Notes: generated by a model not told the origin, from the sequence alone. DNA of 64,000 nucleotides from Sulfitobacter sp. W027 (GCF_025143985.1 NZ_CP083564.1:1117501-1181500); one strand, 5' to 3'. Numbered from the stretch's first letter, positions 38,131 through 47,897 are shown. Numbers and translations: made by a program.

Positions 38131-38898
38131 ATGCCGCCCATGAAATCTGCCATGATTGCCCTGCTTCTCTGCGCAAGCCCAAGTTTGCTCTGGGCCGAGC
38201 TTTTCAAACAGCCCGCCCCCGTTCCGACGGCTGAGGCCGGGCCCGTGGTGCGGACCGCCTCTGCGCCGTTGTCCTTCCCCGATACAGTCAAGCCGCAGGA
38301 GAACCCGCCCGCGCTTGAGACTGCGCCCTTTGCCACATCACTGCGCCCGCCCGCGCGCCCAGGCAATCTGCCGCGCACCCGCTGGCAACATATGCGGGGC
38401 CATTCGCTTTGGACCCGGGCGGCGATCTCGGCGCTCAAGTCTCATGGCAAGCCCTTGGTAGATATGGTGCCCGCCGATGTGGAGGAGTGGTGCCCGGCCT
38501 ATCCGACAGCATCAGACAGCCAGCGGCGCGCCTTTTGGGTTGGGTTCATGTCGACGCTGGCGAAACATGAGAGCACCTATCGGTCTTGGGCCGTGGGCGG
38601 CGGTGGGCGCTGGTATGGGCTGTTGCAAATCCTGCCGGGCACGGCGCGGGGGTATAAGTGTAACGTGGGCAGCGGCGACGGTCTCAAGAATGGGGCCGCG
38701 AACCTCAGCTGTGCCGTGCGGATCATGGCGACGACCGTGCCGCGCGATGGGGTGATTGCCGGAAACGGCAGACGCGGTGTTGGCGCGGATTGGGGCCCGA
38801 TGCGCAGCGCCTCCAAACGCGAGGATATGGCCCGCTGGCTGCGGCAGCAGTCCTATTGCAAGCCATTGAACGCGACACGGCCCCGCAGCCGTCCGTAA
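38131..38898 (+). CDS. Exported lysozyme-fold (transglycosylase SLT-like) protein
   Basis: A 255-residue precursor with a signal peptide (MPPMKSAMIALLLCASPSLLWA), a proline-rich segment of about 60 residues and a C-terminal lysozyme-like domain. E147 in LAKHEST is placed like the catalytic glutamate of soluble lytic transglycosylases, followed by GGRWYGLLQILPGTARGY, the usual substrate-cleft motif. Likely a periplasmic peptidoglycan-cleaving enzyme. Starts at 38140 or 38149 are possible; the frame is open 23 codons further upstream without a signal-like sequence. It ends one base before the convergent membrane protein gene. Confidence 0.8.
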   Translation: MPPMKSAMIALLLCASPSLLWAELFKQPAPVPTAEAGPVVRTASAPLSFPDTVKPQENPPALETAPFATSLRPPARPGNLPRTRWQHMRGHSLWTRAAISALKSHGKPLVDMVPADVEEWCPAYPTASDSQRRAFWVGFMSTLAKHESTYRSWAVGGGGRWYGLLQILPGTARGYKCNVGSGDGLKNGAANLSCAVRIMATTVPRDGVIAGNGRRGVGADWGPMRSASKREDMARWLRQQSYCKPLNATRPRSRP

Positions 38899-38899
38899 A

Positions 38900-39361
38900 T
38901 TATTGGATCAACGTGAAGTGGTGCCGCTCTGTGGCGACACCGCGCGCATGAAGTGCAGCTTCTAACGTGCGGTGTGGCGGTGTGGCTTCAAAGGGCAGTT
39001 TGATCTTGCGTCCCGTTGCCAAAACCACCGTGGCGCGTACCGACATATCAAGCCTCGTATCAAGTCGGACGTGGTTAATTTGCGCCAGTGCGATCTTGGC
39101 ATCACGCCTGCCCGTGAACCACGACAGGTTGCTTTGATCAAGGGTCAAGCCACTGAGCGGATTGGTGAAAACCTCCCAGAGTGCGGGCAGGGTAAAGAGC
39201 CCTAGCAGCCCCACGAGCCAACCGGAGGCTTCGAGCCAGTACCATGCCGCCCCCAGTGCTGCCCAGAGCGCGGGCAGCACCAACAGCGCGGTTCGACTGC
39301 GGGCATGGCGGCGATACTCGTAGGCCGCTATGCCCTCTGTCTGGGGCAGGGCGTCAGGCAC
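38900..39361 (-). CDS. Two-helix membrane protein of unknown function
   Basis: A 153-residue protein with two close membrane helices (about 24-41 and 45-62). A basic, beta-rich cytoplasmic C-terminal part (TGRRDAKIALAQINHVRLDTRLDMSVRATVVLATGRKIKLPF) looks like a bacterial PH-type domain. The start is GTG and lies eight bases inside the pepN end, which suggests coupling to pepN. Function is unknown. Confidence 0.7.
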   Translation of the reverse strand: MPDALPQTEGIAAYEYRRHARSRTALLVLPALWAALGAAWYWLEASGWLVGLLGLFTLPALWEVFTNPLSGLTLDQSNLSWFTGRRDAKIALAQINHVRLDTRLDMSVRATVVLATGRKIKLPFEATPPHRTLEAALHARGVATERHHFTLIQ

Positions 39362-41912
39362 CGCGAATGCGGCTGAGCATCTCTGACGTGTCCCGGCTAA
39401 GGTCAGGGTTGGCGAGGATGCGGTCCAATTGCGTTTGGATCATCTCTTGCCGCGCCGCGTCATAGCGCCGCCATGTCTGGAATGCCGAACACATCCGCGC
39501 CGTGGTCTGCGGGTTCACCGGGTCAAGCTTGATCAGCCAATCGGCCAGCAGCGCGTAGCCCTTGCCGCTTTCATGGTGAAAGCCCGCATGATGCGTGGCA
39601 AGGCTGCCAAAGACCGCGCGGAAGCGGTTTGGGTTCTTCCAGTTGAAATCGGCGTGCTGGGTAAGCGTTTGCGCGACCTCTGCGGTCTTCTCCGGCGCGG
39701 CCTGCGAGACCTGTAGCCCGAACCATTTGTCCATCACCAAACGGTCATCGCGCCACTGCTCTTCAAACTCAGCCAGCGCCTTGTCGCCATGGCCCGCGCG
39801 CAGCAGGGCCGCCAGCGCACTGAGTTGCTGGGTCATATTGTCGGCCTGATCGTATTGCGCCTGCGCACGCTCCGGGCCCTGCACGCGGGTGAGCAGGGCG
39901 AGGGCCGCATTTGTCAGTGCGCGTTTGCCGGATTGCTCGGCATTTGGCTGGTAGGCAGCGTCGACGATGTGCCGGTCGTAAAGCTCGCTCAGGGTTGAGA
40001 CGAAAGCCTGCGCCAAGGCGTCGCGCGTGGCATCCACCGCTTCATGGATCGCTGCCGGGTCCGGGGTTTTGCCCGTATCATAGAGGGTGTTGGCCAAATC
40101 CGCATGGCTGGGCAGGCCCAGCATCAATGCACGGTAGGCGGGCTCCAGCGTCTCATCCCCGAGTACCGCTTGAAGTGAGGCGAGCCATTCAGCATCCGGT
40201 GCGCTGCCTTCGGTGATCGTCGCCAGCAAAGACTGCCGCGCCAAAGTGCGCCCGGCCTCCCAGCGGTTGAAGGGATCGCTGTCATGGGCCAGCAGAAGCA
40301 GCCGCTCTTCTTTCGAGAGGTCATGTGCAAGCACCACCGGGGCAGAGAAGCCACGCAGTACGGAGGCCACGGGCCGCGCATCAAGTCCGTCGAAGGTAAA
40401 GCTCTGCTCGGCTTCGGTCATCTCCAACACGCTGGAGGGGGACACCTCGGCACCCTCCGCGCCAATCAGACCTACTGTGATGGGCAAGACCTGTGGCTCA
40501 GGCAGTGGCGTGGCGGTGCTGGGGGGCGTGTGCTGTGTGAAGGTGAGGGTAAAGATGCCCTTTCCCGCGTCCCAAGCCTCCGTCACCGCAAGGCGCGGGG
40601 TGCCGGCCTGAGAATACCAACGTTTAAACTGGGTCAGATCGCGGCCTGTGGTGTCTTCGAACACCTTCAGCCAATCTTCGATCGTTGCCGCGTCGCCGTC
40701 GTGACGCTGAAAGTAGAGGTCCAGCGCCTTGGTATAGGCATCATCGCCCACCAAGGTCTTGAGCATACCGATCACCTCAGCGCCCTTCTCATAGACGGTG
40801 GCGGTGTAGAAGTTGTTGATCTCCTGAAAGCTTTCCGGCCGCACCGGATGGGCCAGCGGGCCTTGATCCTCGGCGAATTGACGGCCCCGCAGATCGATCA
40901 CATCGCTGATCCGTTTCACCGCCGGAGAACGCATGTCAGAGGTGAACTGGCTGTCGCGGTAGACCGTCAGCCCTTCCTTTAGACACAGTTGGAACCAATC
41001 GCGGCAGGTGATGCGGTTGCCAGTCCAGTTGTGGAAATACTCATGCGCGATGATCGCCTCGATCCGCTCAAAATTGTCATCCGTCGACGTCTCGGGCGAG
41101 GCGAGAACGGCGGCGGAGTTGAAGATGTTCAGCCCCTTGTTCTCCATCGCGCCCATGTTGAAATCATCCACCGCGACGATATTGAAGATGTCGAGATCGT
41201 ATTCGCGGCCATAGACCTCTTCATCCCATTTCATCGACGCCTTTAGCGCCTCCATCCCAAAGGCACATTTGCCCTCATCGCCGGGGCGCACATATAGGTT
41301 TAGATCGACGTCCCGGCCCGACATGGTGGTAAAGCGGTCGGAATGGGCAACCAGATCGCCCGCCACCAGCGCAAAAAGATAGGCAGGCTTTGGCCATGGG
41401 TCATGCCACTCGGCATGGTTCTGCCCCTGTGCCACCGGGTTGCCGTTGGACAAGAGCACCGGATGCGGTCCATTGACGGTGACGGTAAAGATACTCATCA
41501 CATCGGGGCGATCGGGGTAATAGGTGATCTTGCGAAAGCCTTCAGCCTCGCACTGGGTGCAATACATCCCACCCGACATATAAAGCCCTTCGAGGGCGGT
41601 GTTGCCTTTAGGATCAATCTCAACCTCAGCCTCCCAGATGAAGGGCGCGTCAGGTACGGCGCAGGTCAGGCCACGGTCGGTCACCTCTGGCGCGACCGGT
41701 TTGCCGTCAATCTGCGCGGAAATAAGCTTGAGCTGCTCACCATGAAGGAAAAATTCCGCATCCTTAGCCGCAGGATTGCGGCGAAAGACGATGCGGCTTC
41801 TTACCCGTGTCTTGTGGGGATCAAGGTCAAAGGTCAGCGCAACCTCATCCACAAGAAAGCCGAACGGCTGATAGTCGCTGAGATAGATTGTTTGGGGGGT
41901 GGCGTCGCGCAT
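39354..41912 (-). CDS. pepN: Aminopeptidase N (M1 family)
   Basis: Zinc aminopeptidase of the cytoplasm, 852 residues. Key motifs are G254-AMEN258 (N-terminus recognition), H290-EYFH294 and the third zinc ligand E313 in KEGLTVYRD. The four-domain layout and length fit the proteobacterial PepN subfamily. I chose the start MRDATPQTIYL because GGAGG lies about seven bases upstream; the frame is open 40 codons further, crossing a divergent small gene. It ends eight bases inside the next gene. Confidence 0.96.
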   Translation of the reverse strand: MRDATPQTIYLSDYQPFGFLVDEVALTFDLDPHKTRVRSRIVFRRNPAAKDAEFFLHGEQLKLISAQIDGKPVAPEVTDRGLTCAVPDAPFIWEAEVEIDPKGNTALEGLYMSGGMYCTQCEAEGFRKITYYPDRPDVMSIFTVTVNGPHPVLLSNGNPVAQGQNHAEWHDPWPKPAYLFALVAGDLVAHSDRFTTMSGRDVDLNLYVRPGDEGKCAFGMEALKASMKWDEEVYGREYDLDIFNIVAVDDFNMGAMENKGLNIFNSAAVLASPETSTDDNFERIEAIIAHEYFHNWTGNRITCRDWFQLCLKEGLTVYRDSQFTSDMRSPAVKRISDVIDLRGRQFAEDQGPLAHPVRPESFQEINNFYTATVYEKGAEVIGMLKTLVGDDAYTKALDLYFQRHDGDAATIEDWLKVFEDTTGRDLTQFKRWYSQAGTPRLAVTEAWDAGKGIFTLTFTQHTPPSTATPLPEPQVLPITVGLIGAEGAEVSPSSVLEMTEAEQSFTFDGLDARPVASVLRGFSAPVVLAHDLSKEERLLLLAHDSDPFNRWEAGRTLARQSLLATITEGSAPDAEWLASLQAVLGDETLEPAYRALMLGLPSHADLANTLYDTGKTPDPAAIHEAVDATRDALAQAFVSTLSELYDRHIVDAAYQPNAEQSGKRALTNAALALLTRVQGPERAQAQYDQADNMTQQLSALAALLRAGHGDKALAEFEEQWRDDRLVMDKWFGLQVSQAAPEKTAEVAQTLTQHADFNWKNPNRFRAVFGSLATHHAGFHHESGKGYALLADWLIKLDPVNPQTTARMCSAFQTWRRYDAARQEMIQTQLDRILANPDLSRDTSEMLSRIRGA

Positions 41913-42015
41913 TGGGCCTCCAGTAGCGGGAACGTAATCAGTCTGGGAAAGGTTATGTCTCCAGGAGGCTGCCTGCAAGCCGAGCCCCCGTAACTTCGAG
42001 CAATGAGGTATATCC

Positions 42016-42246
42016 ATGTCTGCCCCTGACACCGATACCGAAACGCAGAAGAAACGTCATCGCCACGCTCTGATCGGTATCAAAACCGCTATCATCGCGG
42101 GGGCACTGCTGATGATCGCCGGCATTGTCTATGCGGTGCTGCAGGCCACCGACCCCTCACCTGAAGGCGACGCGCAGCCCGTAGACGGCCCGGCGGACGC
42201 CGAGCCGGTGATTGCCCGCCCGCTGCCCCCCGAAGGAGAGCGCTAA
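42016..42246 (+). CDS. Small single-helix membrane protein
   Basis: A 76-residue protein: charged N-terminus (TETQKKRHRH), one membrane helix (about 23-43, IIAGALLMIAGIVYAVL), then an acidic, proline-rich tail. TGAGG lies before the ATG with suitable spacing. It is divergent from pepN with about 100 bases between starts, and precedes glcB on the same strand by 85 bases. Function is unknown. Confidence 0.65.
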   Translation: MSAPDTDTETQKKRHRHALIGIKTAIIAGALLMIAGIVYAVLQATDPSPEGDAQPVDGPADAEPVIARPLPPEGER

Positions 42247-42331
42247 CCCCCTCTGCCGTCCTCGCGCTTGCGCCGCTTTGCCTTTCTGCTAGATATTTCT
42301 GAATGGTATTCAGTGCGGAAGAGGGCAGAGA

Positions 42332-44494
42332 ATGACGAGCAAAATAGACAAGAATGGTTTGCAGGTAGACGCCGCACTGGTCGACTTCATCGAGACCTCG
42401 GCGCTGCCGGGGACCGGGGTGACGGCAGAGGCATTCTGGGCAGGGTTCTCTGGTCTGGTGCATGACCTGGGTCCTAAGAACCGCGCTTTGCTGGAAAAAC
42501 GTGCGGACCTTCAGGCGCAGATCGACGGTTGGCATCGGGAACGCGCAGGTCAGCCGCATGATGCGGAAAGCTACACCGCCTTTCTGCGCGAGATCGGCTA
42601 TCTTTTGCCCGATGGCCCAGACTTTCAGATCGAAACACAAAACGTAGACCCGGAGATTGCCCAAGTGCCGGGGCCGCAGCTTGTGGTGCCAATCACCAAT
42701 GCGCGCTTTGCGCTGAACGCTGCCAACGCGCGCTGGGGCAGTCTTTATGATGCATTCTATGGCACCGACGCGCTGAGTGATCTGCCTACGGGCAAGGGCT
42801 ATGATCCAGAGCGCGGCGCACAGGTGGTGGCTCGGGCGAAGGCCTTCTTGGATGAGGCGGCCCCACTCTCCGCTGGCAGCCATGCGGACCTCGCGGGTTA
42901 CCGAGTGGTAGACGGCCATCTCGAAGGTGTGATGTCCCAAGATGCAGCGCCCTGCGGTCTGGCCGATCCGGCGCAATTTGCAGGCTACCGTGGCAACGCC
43001 GAAGCGCCGGATGTGATCCTGCTGCGCAACAACGGGTTGCATATCGAGATCAAGATCGATCCGGACCATGCGATTGGCAAGGACGATCCCGCCAGCGTCG
43101 CCGATGTGGTCATCGAATCCGCGCTTTCTACCATCATGGACTGCGAAGACAGCGTCGCGGCGGTGGATGCCGAAGATAAAGTGCTGGCCTATGGCAACTG
43201 GCTTGGCCTGATGAAGGGCGACCTGTCCGAGACCTTTGAAAAGGGCGGCGAAACTGTCACACGCCGCATGGCCGAAGACCGCCGCTATACCGCTCCTGAT
43301 GGCGCTCGTGAGGTTACGCTGAAAGGCCGCTCGCTTATGTTAGTGCGCAATGTTGGCCACCTGATGACCAATCCGGCCGTGCATGACCGCGAGGGCCGTG
43401 AGGTCGGCGAGGGGCTGATGGACGCGATGGTGACGACGTTGATCGCGATCCACGACCTCAAGCGCGAGGGCGGCAATTCCGTCACCGGCAGCGTCTATGT
43501 GGTGAAGCCCAAGATGCACGGGCCGGAAGAGGTCGCCTTTGCCGATGAGATCTTCATCCATGTGGAGAAGACGCTTGGTCTGCCGCAATATACCGTGAAG
43601 CTCGGCATTATGGATGAGGAACGCCGCACCAGTGCCAACCTCGCAGAATGTATCCGCGCCGCGAAACATCGCGTGGCCTTCATCAATACCGGTTTCCTCG
43701 ACCGAACGGGCGACGAAATCCACACCAGCATGGAAGCCGGGCCGATGGTGCCCAAGGGCGAAATGAAGAACAGCGCTTGGATCGCGGCCTATGAGGACCG
43801 CAATGTCGACATCGGGCTGGCCTGCGGATTGCAGGGCCGCGCGCAGATCGGCAAGGGCATGTGGGCCATGCCCGACCGTATGGCCGAGATGCTGGAGGCC
43901 AAGATCGGCCACCCGCAGTCGGGCGCAAACTGCGCTTGGGTGCCGTCGCCTACGGCCGCGACGTTGCACGCCATGCATTACCACAAGGTTGACGTGCTGG
44001 CGCGACAGGAAGAAATCAAAAAGGGCGGCGCGCGTGGGACACTCGACGCGCTGTTAACCATCCCGGTGATGGAAGGCCGCAACCTCAGCACCGAAGAAAT
44101 CACCCGCGAAATTGAGAATAATGCGCAGGGTATTCTGGGCTACGTCGTGCGCTGGATCGATCAGGGGGTAGGCTGTTCCAAAGTGCCCGACATCAACGAC
44201 GTGGGCCTGATGGAAGACCGCGCTACCTGCCGCATCTCGGCCCAAGCCTTGGCAAACTGGCTGCACCACGGCGTCATCAGCCGCGAGGAAGTCGAGGCAG
44301 CGCTTAAAAAAATGGCAGCCGTGGTGGACCGTCAAAACGCGGATGACCCAAGCTACCGTCCCATGGCGCCGGGCTTTGACGGGGTAGCGTTTCAGGCGGC
44401 CTGTGATTTGGTGCTCAAGGGCCGCGAGCAACCCTCTGGCTATACCGAACCGGTGCTTCATGCGCGGCGTTTGCAGCTTAAGGCGCTGAGCTGA
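42332..44494 (+). CDS. glcB: Malate synthase G
   Basis: Condenses glyoxylate with acetyl-CoA to malate in the glyoxylate/glycolate route. The 720 residues match the long, monomeric G isoform. Conserved pieces include [20 protein letters not shown] acidic motif around residues 268-283, [14 protein letters not shown] and the catalytic base D629 in [17 protein letters not shown] lies about nine bases before the ATG. Isocitrate lyase and glycolate oxidase are not in the window, so the glyoxylate source is unknown. Confidence 0.97.
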   Translation: MTSKIDKNGLQVDAALVDFIETSALPGTGVTAEAFWAGFSGLVHDLGPKNRALLEKRADLQAQIDGWHRERAGQPHDAESYTAFLREIGYLLPDGPDFQIETQNVDPEIAQVPGPQLVVPITNARFALNAANARWGSLYDAFYGTDALSDLPTGKGYDPERGAQVVARAKAFLDEAAPLSAGSHADLAGYRVVDGHLEGVMSQDAAPCGLADPAQFAGYRGNAEAPDVILLRNNGLHIEIKIDPDHAIGKDDPASVADVVIESALSTIMDCEDSVAAVDAEDKVLAYGNWLGLMKGDLSETFEKGGETVTRRMAEDRRYTAPDGAREVTLKGRSLMLVRNVGHLMTNPAVHDREGREVGEGLMDAMVTTLIAIHDLKREGGNSVTGSVYVVKPKMHGPEEVAFADEIFIHVEKTLGLPQYTVKLGIMDEERRTSANLAECIRAAKHRVAFINTGFLDRTGDEIHTSMEAGPMVPKGEMKNSAWIAAYEDRNVDIGLACGLQGRAQIGKGMWAMPDRMAEMLEAKIGHPQSGANCAWVPSPTAATLHAMHYHKVDVLARQEEIKKGGARGTLDALLTIPVMEGRNLSTEEITREIENNAQGILGYVVRWIDQGVGCSKVPDINDVGLMEDRATCRISAQALANWLHHGVISREEVEAALKKMAAVVDRQNADDPSYRPMAPGFDGVAFQAACDLVLKGREQPSGYTEPVLHARRLQLKALS

Positions 44495-44552
44495 GGTTGA
44501 GGCCGCCGTACGAAGCGCCTATGTTCGGGCCATGGTGAATAAGAGGTAACTC

Positions 44553-45335
44553 ATGGCCCGACCCGTCGTTGGTATTATTGGCAATTCCTACCTGCTGAAC
44601 GATCAATACCCCGTCCACGCGGGCGGGCAGATGAACACCGAAGCGATTGCCGAGGTCTCGGGCTGTCTGCCGCTCATCGTGCCGAGCGATCCGCGCTTTG
44701 TCTCGGTCGAAGAACTGCTTGAGGTCTGCGATGGCTTCCTGCTGACCGGCGGGCGGCCCAATGTGCATCCGGAAGAATACGGTGAGCCTGAGACAGAGGC
44801 ACATGGTGCCTTTGACCGTGCCCGCGATGCCGTGGCGCTGGCGCTGGTGCGGGCCTGTGTGGCGCGGGGCCAACCGTTTCTTGGCCTGTGCCGTGGATTT
44901 CAGGAGGTCAACGTGGCCATGGGCGGCTCGCTCTACCCCGAGATACGCGATCTGCCGGGGCGGATGAACCACCGGATGCCCCCCGACGGCACCATCGAAG
45001 AGAAGTTCGAGCTGCGCCATGACGTGAGCTTTACCGAAGGCGGCGTGTTTCACCGTGTGATGGGCGCATCCAAGGTACTGACCAATACGCTGCACGGGCA
45101 GGGCATCAAGGAGCCCGGTCCGCGCGTTGTGATCGACGGCCATGCGGACGACGGCACGCCCGAGGCGATCTACATCAAAGACGCCCCCGGATTTACTCTC
45201 GCTGTGCAGTGGCACCCTGAGTGGAACGCGGCCAAGGATCCGGTCTCGCGGCCATTGTTCGAACATTTTGGTGCGGCGGTGCGGGCTTGGGCTGCGGATG
45301 GGTCGGCCCTGCCGGTGATGACTGCCGCGCAATAG
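44553..45335 (+). CDS. Class I glutamine amidotransferase, peptidase C26 (PuuD-like)
   Basis: A 260-residue cytoplasmic hydrolase with nucleophile C113 in GLCRG and H221/E223 in QWHPEW, a complete triad. The DGFLLTGGRPNVHPEEYGE segment is typical of gamma-glutamyl-gamma-aminobutyrate hydrolases of putrescine breakdown. No other puu genes are near, so the substrate could be another gamma-glutamyl compound. AAGAGG precedes the ATG. It follows glcB by 58 bases and may be co-transcribed. Confidence 0.87.
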   Translation: MARPVVGIIGNSYLLNDQYPVHAGGQMNTEAIAEVSGCLPLIVPSDPRFVSVEELLEVCDGFLLTGGRPNVHPEEYGEPETEAHGAFDRARDAVALALVRACVARGQPFLGLCRGFQEVNVAMGGSLYPEIRDLPGRMNHRMPPDGTIEEKFELRHDVSFTEGGVFHRVMGASKVLTNTLHGQGIKEPGPRVVIDGHADDGTPEAIYIKDAPGFTLAVQWHPEWNAAKDPVSRPLFEHFGAAVRAWAADGSALPVMTAAQ

Positions 45336-45346
45336 GCGGGGCGGTT

Positions 45347-45374
45347 GGCCGCGCGGTATTGACGAGGCGCGGCC
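45347..45374. repeat. GC inverted repeat between the C26 hydrolase and the RAYT-like gene
   Basis: GGCCGCGC (45347-45354) pairs with GCGCGGCC (45367-45374) around 12 bases. It starts 12 bases after the hydrolase stop and is not followed by a T run. It could be a weak terminator or a REP-type palindrome, as one would look for near a RAYT gene; a single copy is seen here. The rest of 45375-45522 shows nothing recognisable. Confidence 0.35.
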
Positions 45375-45522
45375 CTACCAAAGGATCCCGCTCGCGGATT
45401 TTGCGGGCGACGCCGTTTTGATGGTCCCGTGTAAGGTATGGTTCGTGTTTCCGGGGCAAGGATACCGCCTTCACGTGCTAGCAGGTCGCTATGCTAAGGT
45501 GCCAGCTCTGGCTCCAAGCAAA

Positions 45523-46101
45523 TTAACTGTGCAGGCGGCTCGGAAGCGCGGCGGGGGATGTCACGTTCCTCAGTGGTGTCACATCATCGTCCAAGACCGC
45601 TTCTTCCGCTGAATGGTCCTTCTTACCCTGTGCGGCGATCTGACGAGAACGGGCGCGGGCGTAGGAACTGTAGGGCCAAGCCTCCGGACGCTGACAAAAC
45701 CCGGCGTGGACCGGGCTGAGATGCACCAGATCGCAATGCCGTTCGAAATCCGCGTGATCGCGTATCCGATGCTTCCAAAACCGCCGCTGCCATATGCCCT
45801 TCTCCCCCCGTTTGATTTGTCGCAGGCTGCGATGCGGAGCCGGGGGGAGGTGCCGCGAAAACCGTCCTTTCCACATGCCGATGCGGTTGGCGTAGTCATG
45901 ATCCCCTTGCGGCAGGGTCCAGACCGTGTGGATCACATCCGGCAGGATCGCGATGGCGTCGATCTGGAACGGCTTGCGCGCCAAAGTTTCCCGCATTGCA
46001 TGTCTGAGTGCCGAGATATGGCGCAGCAGCGCATCATCGTCCCGCCGCGCGAGGCGCAGGGTAAAGAAGTAGCGTTCGGAGCCATAAAACGAATCTTTCA
46101 T
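45523..46101 (-). CDS. REP-associated tyrosine transposase (RAYT) relative, probably inactive
   Basis: A 192-residue protein with the Y1/IS200-like fold of RAYT proteins, recognisable by ILPDVIHTVWTLPQGDHDYANRI, GEKGIWQRRFWKHRIRD and ERHCDLVHLSPVHAGF. The usual HUH motif (LPDHxH) reads PDVIH, so the first metal-binding histidine is gone. The usual Y-I/C-x-x-N-P segment reads LVHLSP, so the catalytic tyrosine and the asparagine are missing too. The frame is intact. The C-terminal tail (about 150-192) is charged and unlike the core. It is either a decayed mobile-element gene or a domesticated DNA-binding protein; the fold call is firmer than the function. Confidence 0.75.
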   Translation of the reverse strand: MKDSFYGSERYFFTLRLARRDDDALLRHISALRHAMRETLARKPFQIDAIAILPDVIHTVWTLPQGDHDYANRIGMWKGRFSRHLPPAPHRSLRQIKRGEKGIWQRRFWKHRIRDHADFERHCDLVHLSPVHAGFCQRPEAWPYSSYARARSRQIAAQGKKDHSAEEAVLDDDVTPLRNVTSPAALPSRLHS

Positions 46102-46145
46102 GGCCTTTAATTTGGCGCAGCTTGCTTAAAGCACTTTTAACGCGG

Positions 46146-46898
46146 CTACATCTGCCCGCCTGCAATCTCGATAGACTGACCATTCACGCTCTCGGATCCT
46201 TCGCCAACCAGCCAGGCCGCCGCAGCGGCCACTTCGGATGGGGCAATAAGACGCTTGTGGCGGTTGGCGTTGACCATCACATCACGGGCTTTTTCCTCGG
46301 ACAGCCCGGCGCGTTTTGAGATCGCTTGGGTGTTGCGCGCGATGATGTCGGTATCGACATAACCGGGGCAGAGCGCGTTAAAGGTGAAGGGCTGGCCCAT
46401 ATAATCTTCGCTGAGCGAGCGGATTAGCCCGATCATCCCGTGTTTCGAGGCCGAATAGCAGGCCGCCCCCGGCAGGCCGCGCAGCCCCGCCATGGAGGAG
46501 ACCGCAATCACCCGTCCCCAATCGGTTTGGCGCATGGATTTGAGGCTTTCGCGGATGGTCAGAAAGGCGCCATCAAGGTTGGTCGCCATCATGTCGCGCC
46601 AGAAATCGAGATCGGTTTTGTGCAGCGACCGGCCCTCGGCCACACCCGCATTGGCAACGCAGATTTGCACCGGCCCATGCGCCTCAACCGCGCGGGCGAT
46701 CGTGTCGATGACCTGCGCCTCGTCGCGGACGTCCATTGCCATCCCGGTGATGCCATCACCCGACACCGCGTCGAGCACCTCCTGCCGGCGCCCGGTGATC
46801 GTGACCCGCGCGCCCTTTGCGGCCAAATCCTGCGCAATGGCCAGTCCAATGCCGGTGCCGCCGCCGGTGATGAATGCGTGTTTGTCTTGTAGTGTCAT
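46146..46898 (-). CDS. Short-chain dehydrogenase/reductase (SDR)
   Basis: A 250-residue classical SDR: cofactor loop T11-GGGTGIG18, NAG motif at 83-85 (VANAGVAEG), catalytic S134/S135 region and Y148-SASK152. It ends with the GQSIEIAGGQM form common to acyl-CoA and hydroxybutyrate dehydrogenases. The exact substrate is undetermined. I chose the start MTLQDKHAF with GGGGAGG about five bases upstream; the frame is open 47 codons further without homology. The gene is divergent from an outer-membrane barrel gene. Confidence 0.88.
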   Translation of the reverse strand: MTLQDKHAFITGGGTGIGLAIAQDLAAKGARVTITGRRQEVLDAVSGDGITGMAMDVRDEAQVIDTIARAVEAHGPVQICVANAGVAEGRSLHKTDLDFWRDMMATNLDGAFLTIRESLKSMRQTDWGRVIAVSSMAGLRGLPGAACYSASKHGMIGLIRSLSEDYMGQPFTFNALCPGYVDTDIIARNTQAISKRAGLSEEKARDVMVNANRHKRLIAPSEVAAAAAWLVGEGSESVNGQSIEIAGGQM

Positions 46899-47145
46899 AA
46901 TGCCTCCCCTTTGAGGGCAGGGTGGCGCGGTGGGGGCGGCAGCACAATAGGCGGGCGTGGATGACGGGGCGTTATTTGCCCGATGTGATTGACGCGGAGC
47001 GGCAACAACAGGCCAGATCCCGCCGCTCATTGAGTACATCGTCGCAGACAGCCGGCTTTGTTCTTGCAGCCTTTAAGGTGTTCACGCACTGGTTGCAGCG
47101 GGTAACCTGATGACAGGGCCCTCTCAAATGTATTGGAGCAGTATA

Positions 47146-47862
47146 ATGAAAAGCAAAAATTTCCCGGGCTTGACCCTCGTCGCGACTCTCGCCCTTGGCG
47201 CTACCACGGCACAGGCTGTCGAAGTGACTGGCGGCTCGGTCGGTCTGTCGTATTCCGCCTTTGCAGATGACACCGATTTCAGCCGTCTTGGCCTTGATGG
47301 GTCGGTCGAGATTGGCATTAACCGCAACTTTGGTGTGCAATTCGACGCCGGATACAGTGACTTCGGTTTCACCGGTGTGGACAGCCATTCACTGGGCCTG
47401 CACGGAATCTATCATCTGGATGAGGCGACCTCTTTCGGCGCGTTCTATACGCGTGAGGAAGCCCTCGGCGAAGATGCAGACATCTTGGGTGTCGAAGCAG
47501 GCTATGAGATGCTGGAGTGGGAATTCGAAGGCTATCTTGCCAATGTAGACAGCGATGCAGGTGATGGCACCTTGGGCGGCCTCAAGGCGCGATACGCGAT
47601 GGCGGAGGGCTTTGGCCTGACGGGCTCCTTTGACCATTTTGGCAGCGATGGCGACGATCTGTCGCGCTTTGCTGTGCGTCTGGACCGTGACGTTTCCCCT
47701 ACCACAAATCTGTTCTTGGAGGTCGGTTCTGCCAAGGTAGATGTCGGCGGCATCAATGAGACTGAACCCTTTGTCGGACTGGGTGGCGAGATCGCTTTCG
47801 GCGCCGATCGCGGGACCACCTTTGACCAGCGCGGCCTCGCCCGCCTAATTCCGGGTCTGTAA
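47146..47862 (+). CDS. Small outer-membrane beta-barrel (porin-like) protein
   Basis: A 238-residue precursor with a signal peptide (about 1-24, ending AQA). The mature part alternates polar and apolar residues in short strands with D- and G-rich turns (VGLSYSAFADDTDFSRLGLDGSVEIGI, NFGVQFDAGYSDFGF and onward), as in 8- to 12-strand barrels. It lacks the size of trimeric porins (over 300 residues). GGAG precedes the ATG by seven to eight bases. It may be a small channel or structural barrel; no ligand is indicated. Confidence 0.75.
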   Translation: MKSKNFPGLTLVATLALGATTAQAVEVTGGSVGLSYSAFADDTDFSRLGLDGSVEIGINRNFGVQFDAGYSDFGFTGVDSHSLGLHGIYHLDEATSFGAFYTREEALGEDADILGVEAGYEMLEWEFEGYLANVDSDAGDGTLGGLKARYAMAEGFGLTGSFDHFGSDGDDLSRFAVRLDRDVSPTTNLFLEVGSAKVDVGGINETEPFVGLGGEIAFGADRGTTFDQRGLARLIPGL

Positions 47863-47897
47863 AAAAACGTCTGGCTCCAGTGGGGCCTAGAACTAAA

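Noticed and set aside
41913..42032. 40-codon N-terminal extension of pepN
   Set aside because: It overlaps the divergent small membrane gene, and a GGAGG site supports the internal ATG.
45193..45612. Short frames around the end of the C26 hydrolase and the RAYT-like gene
   Set aside because: They overlap real genes on other frames, lack Shine-Dalgarno sites and have shadow composition.
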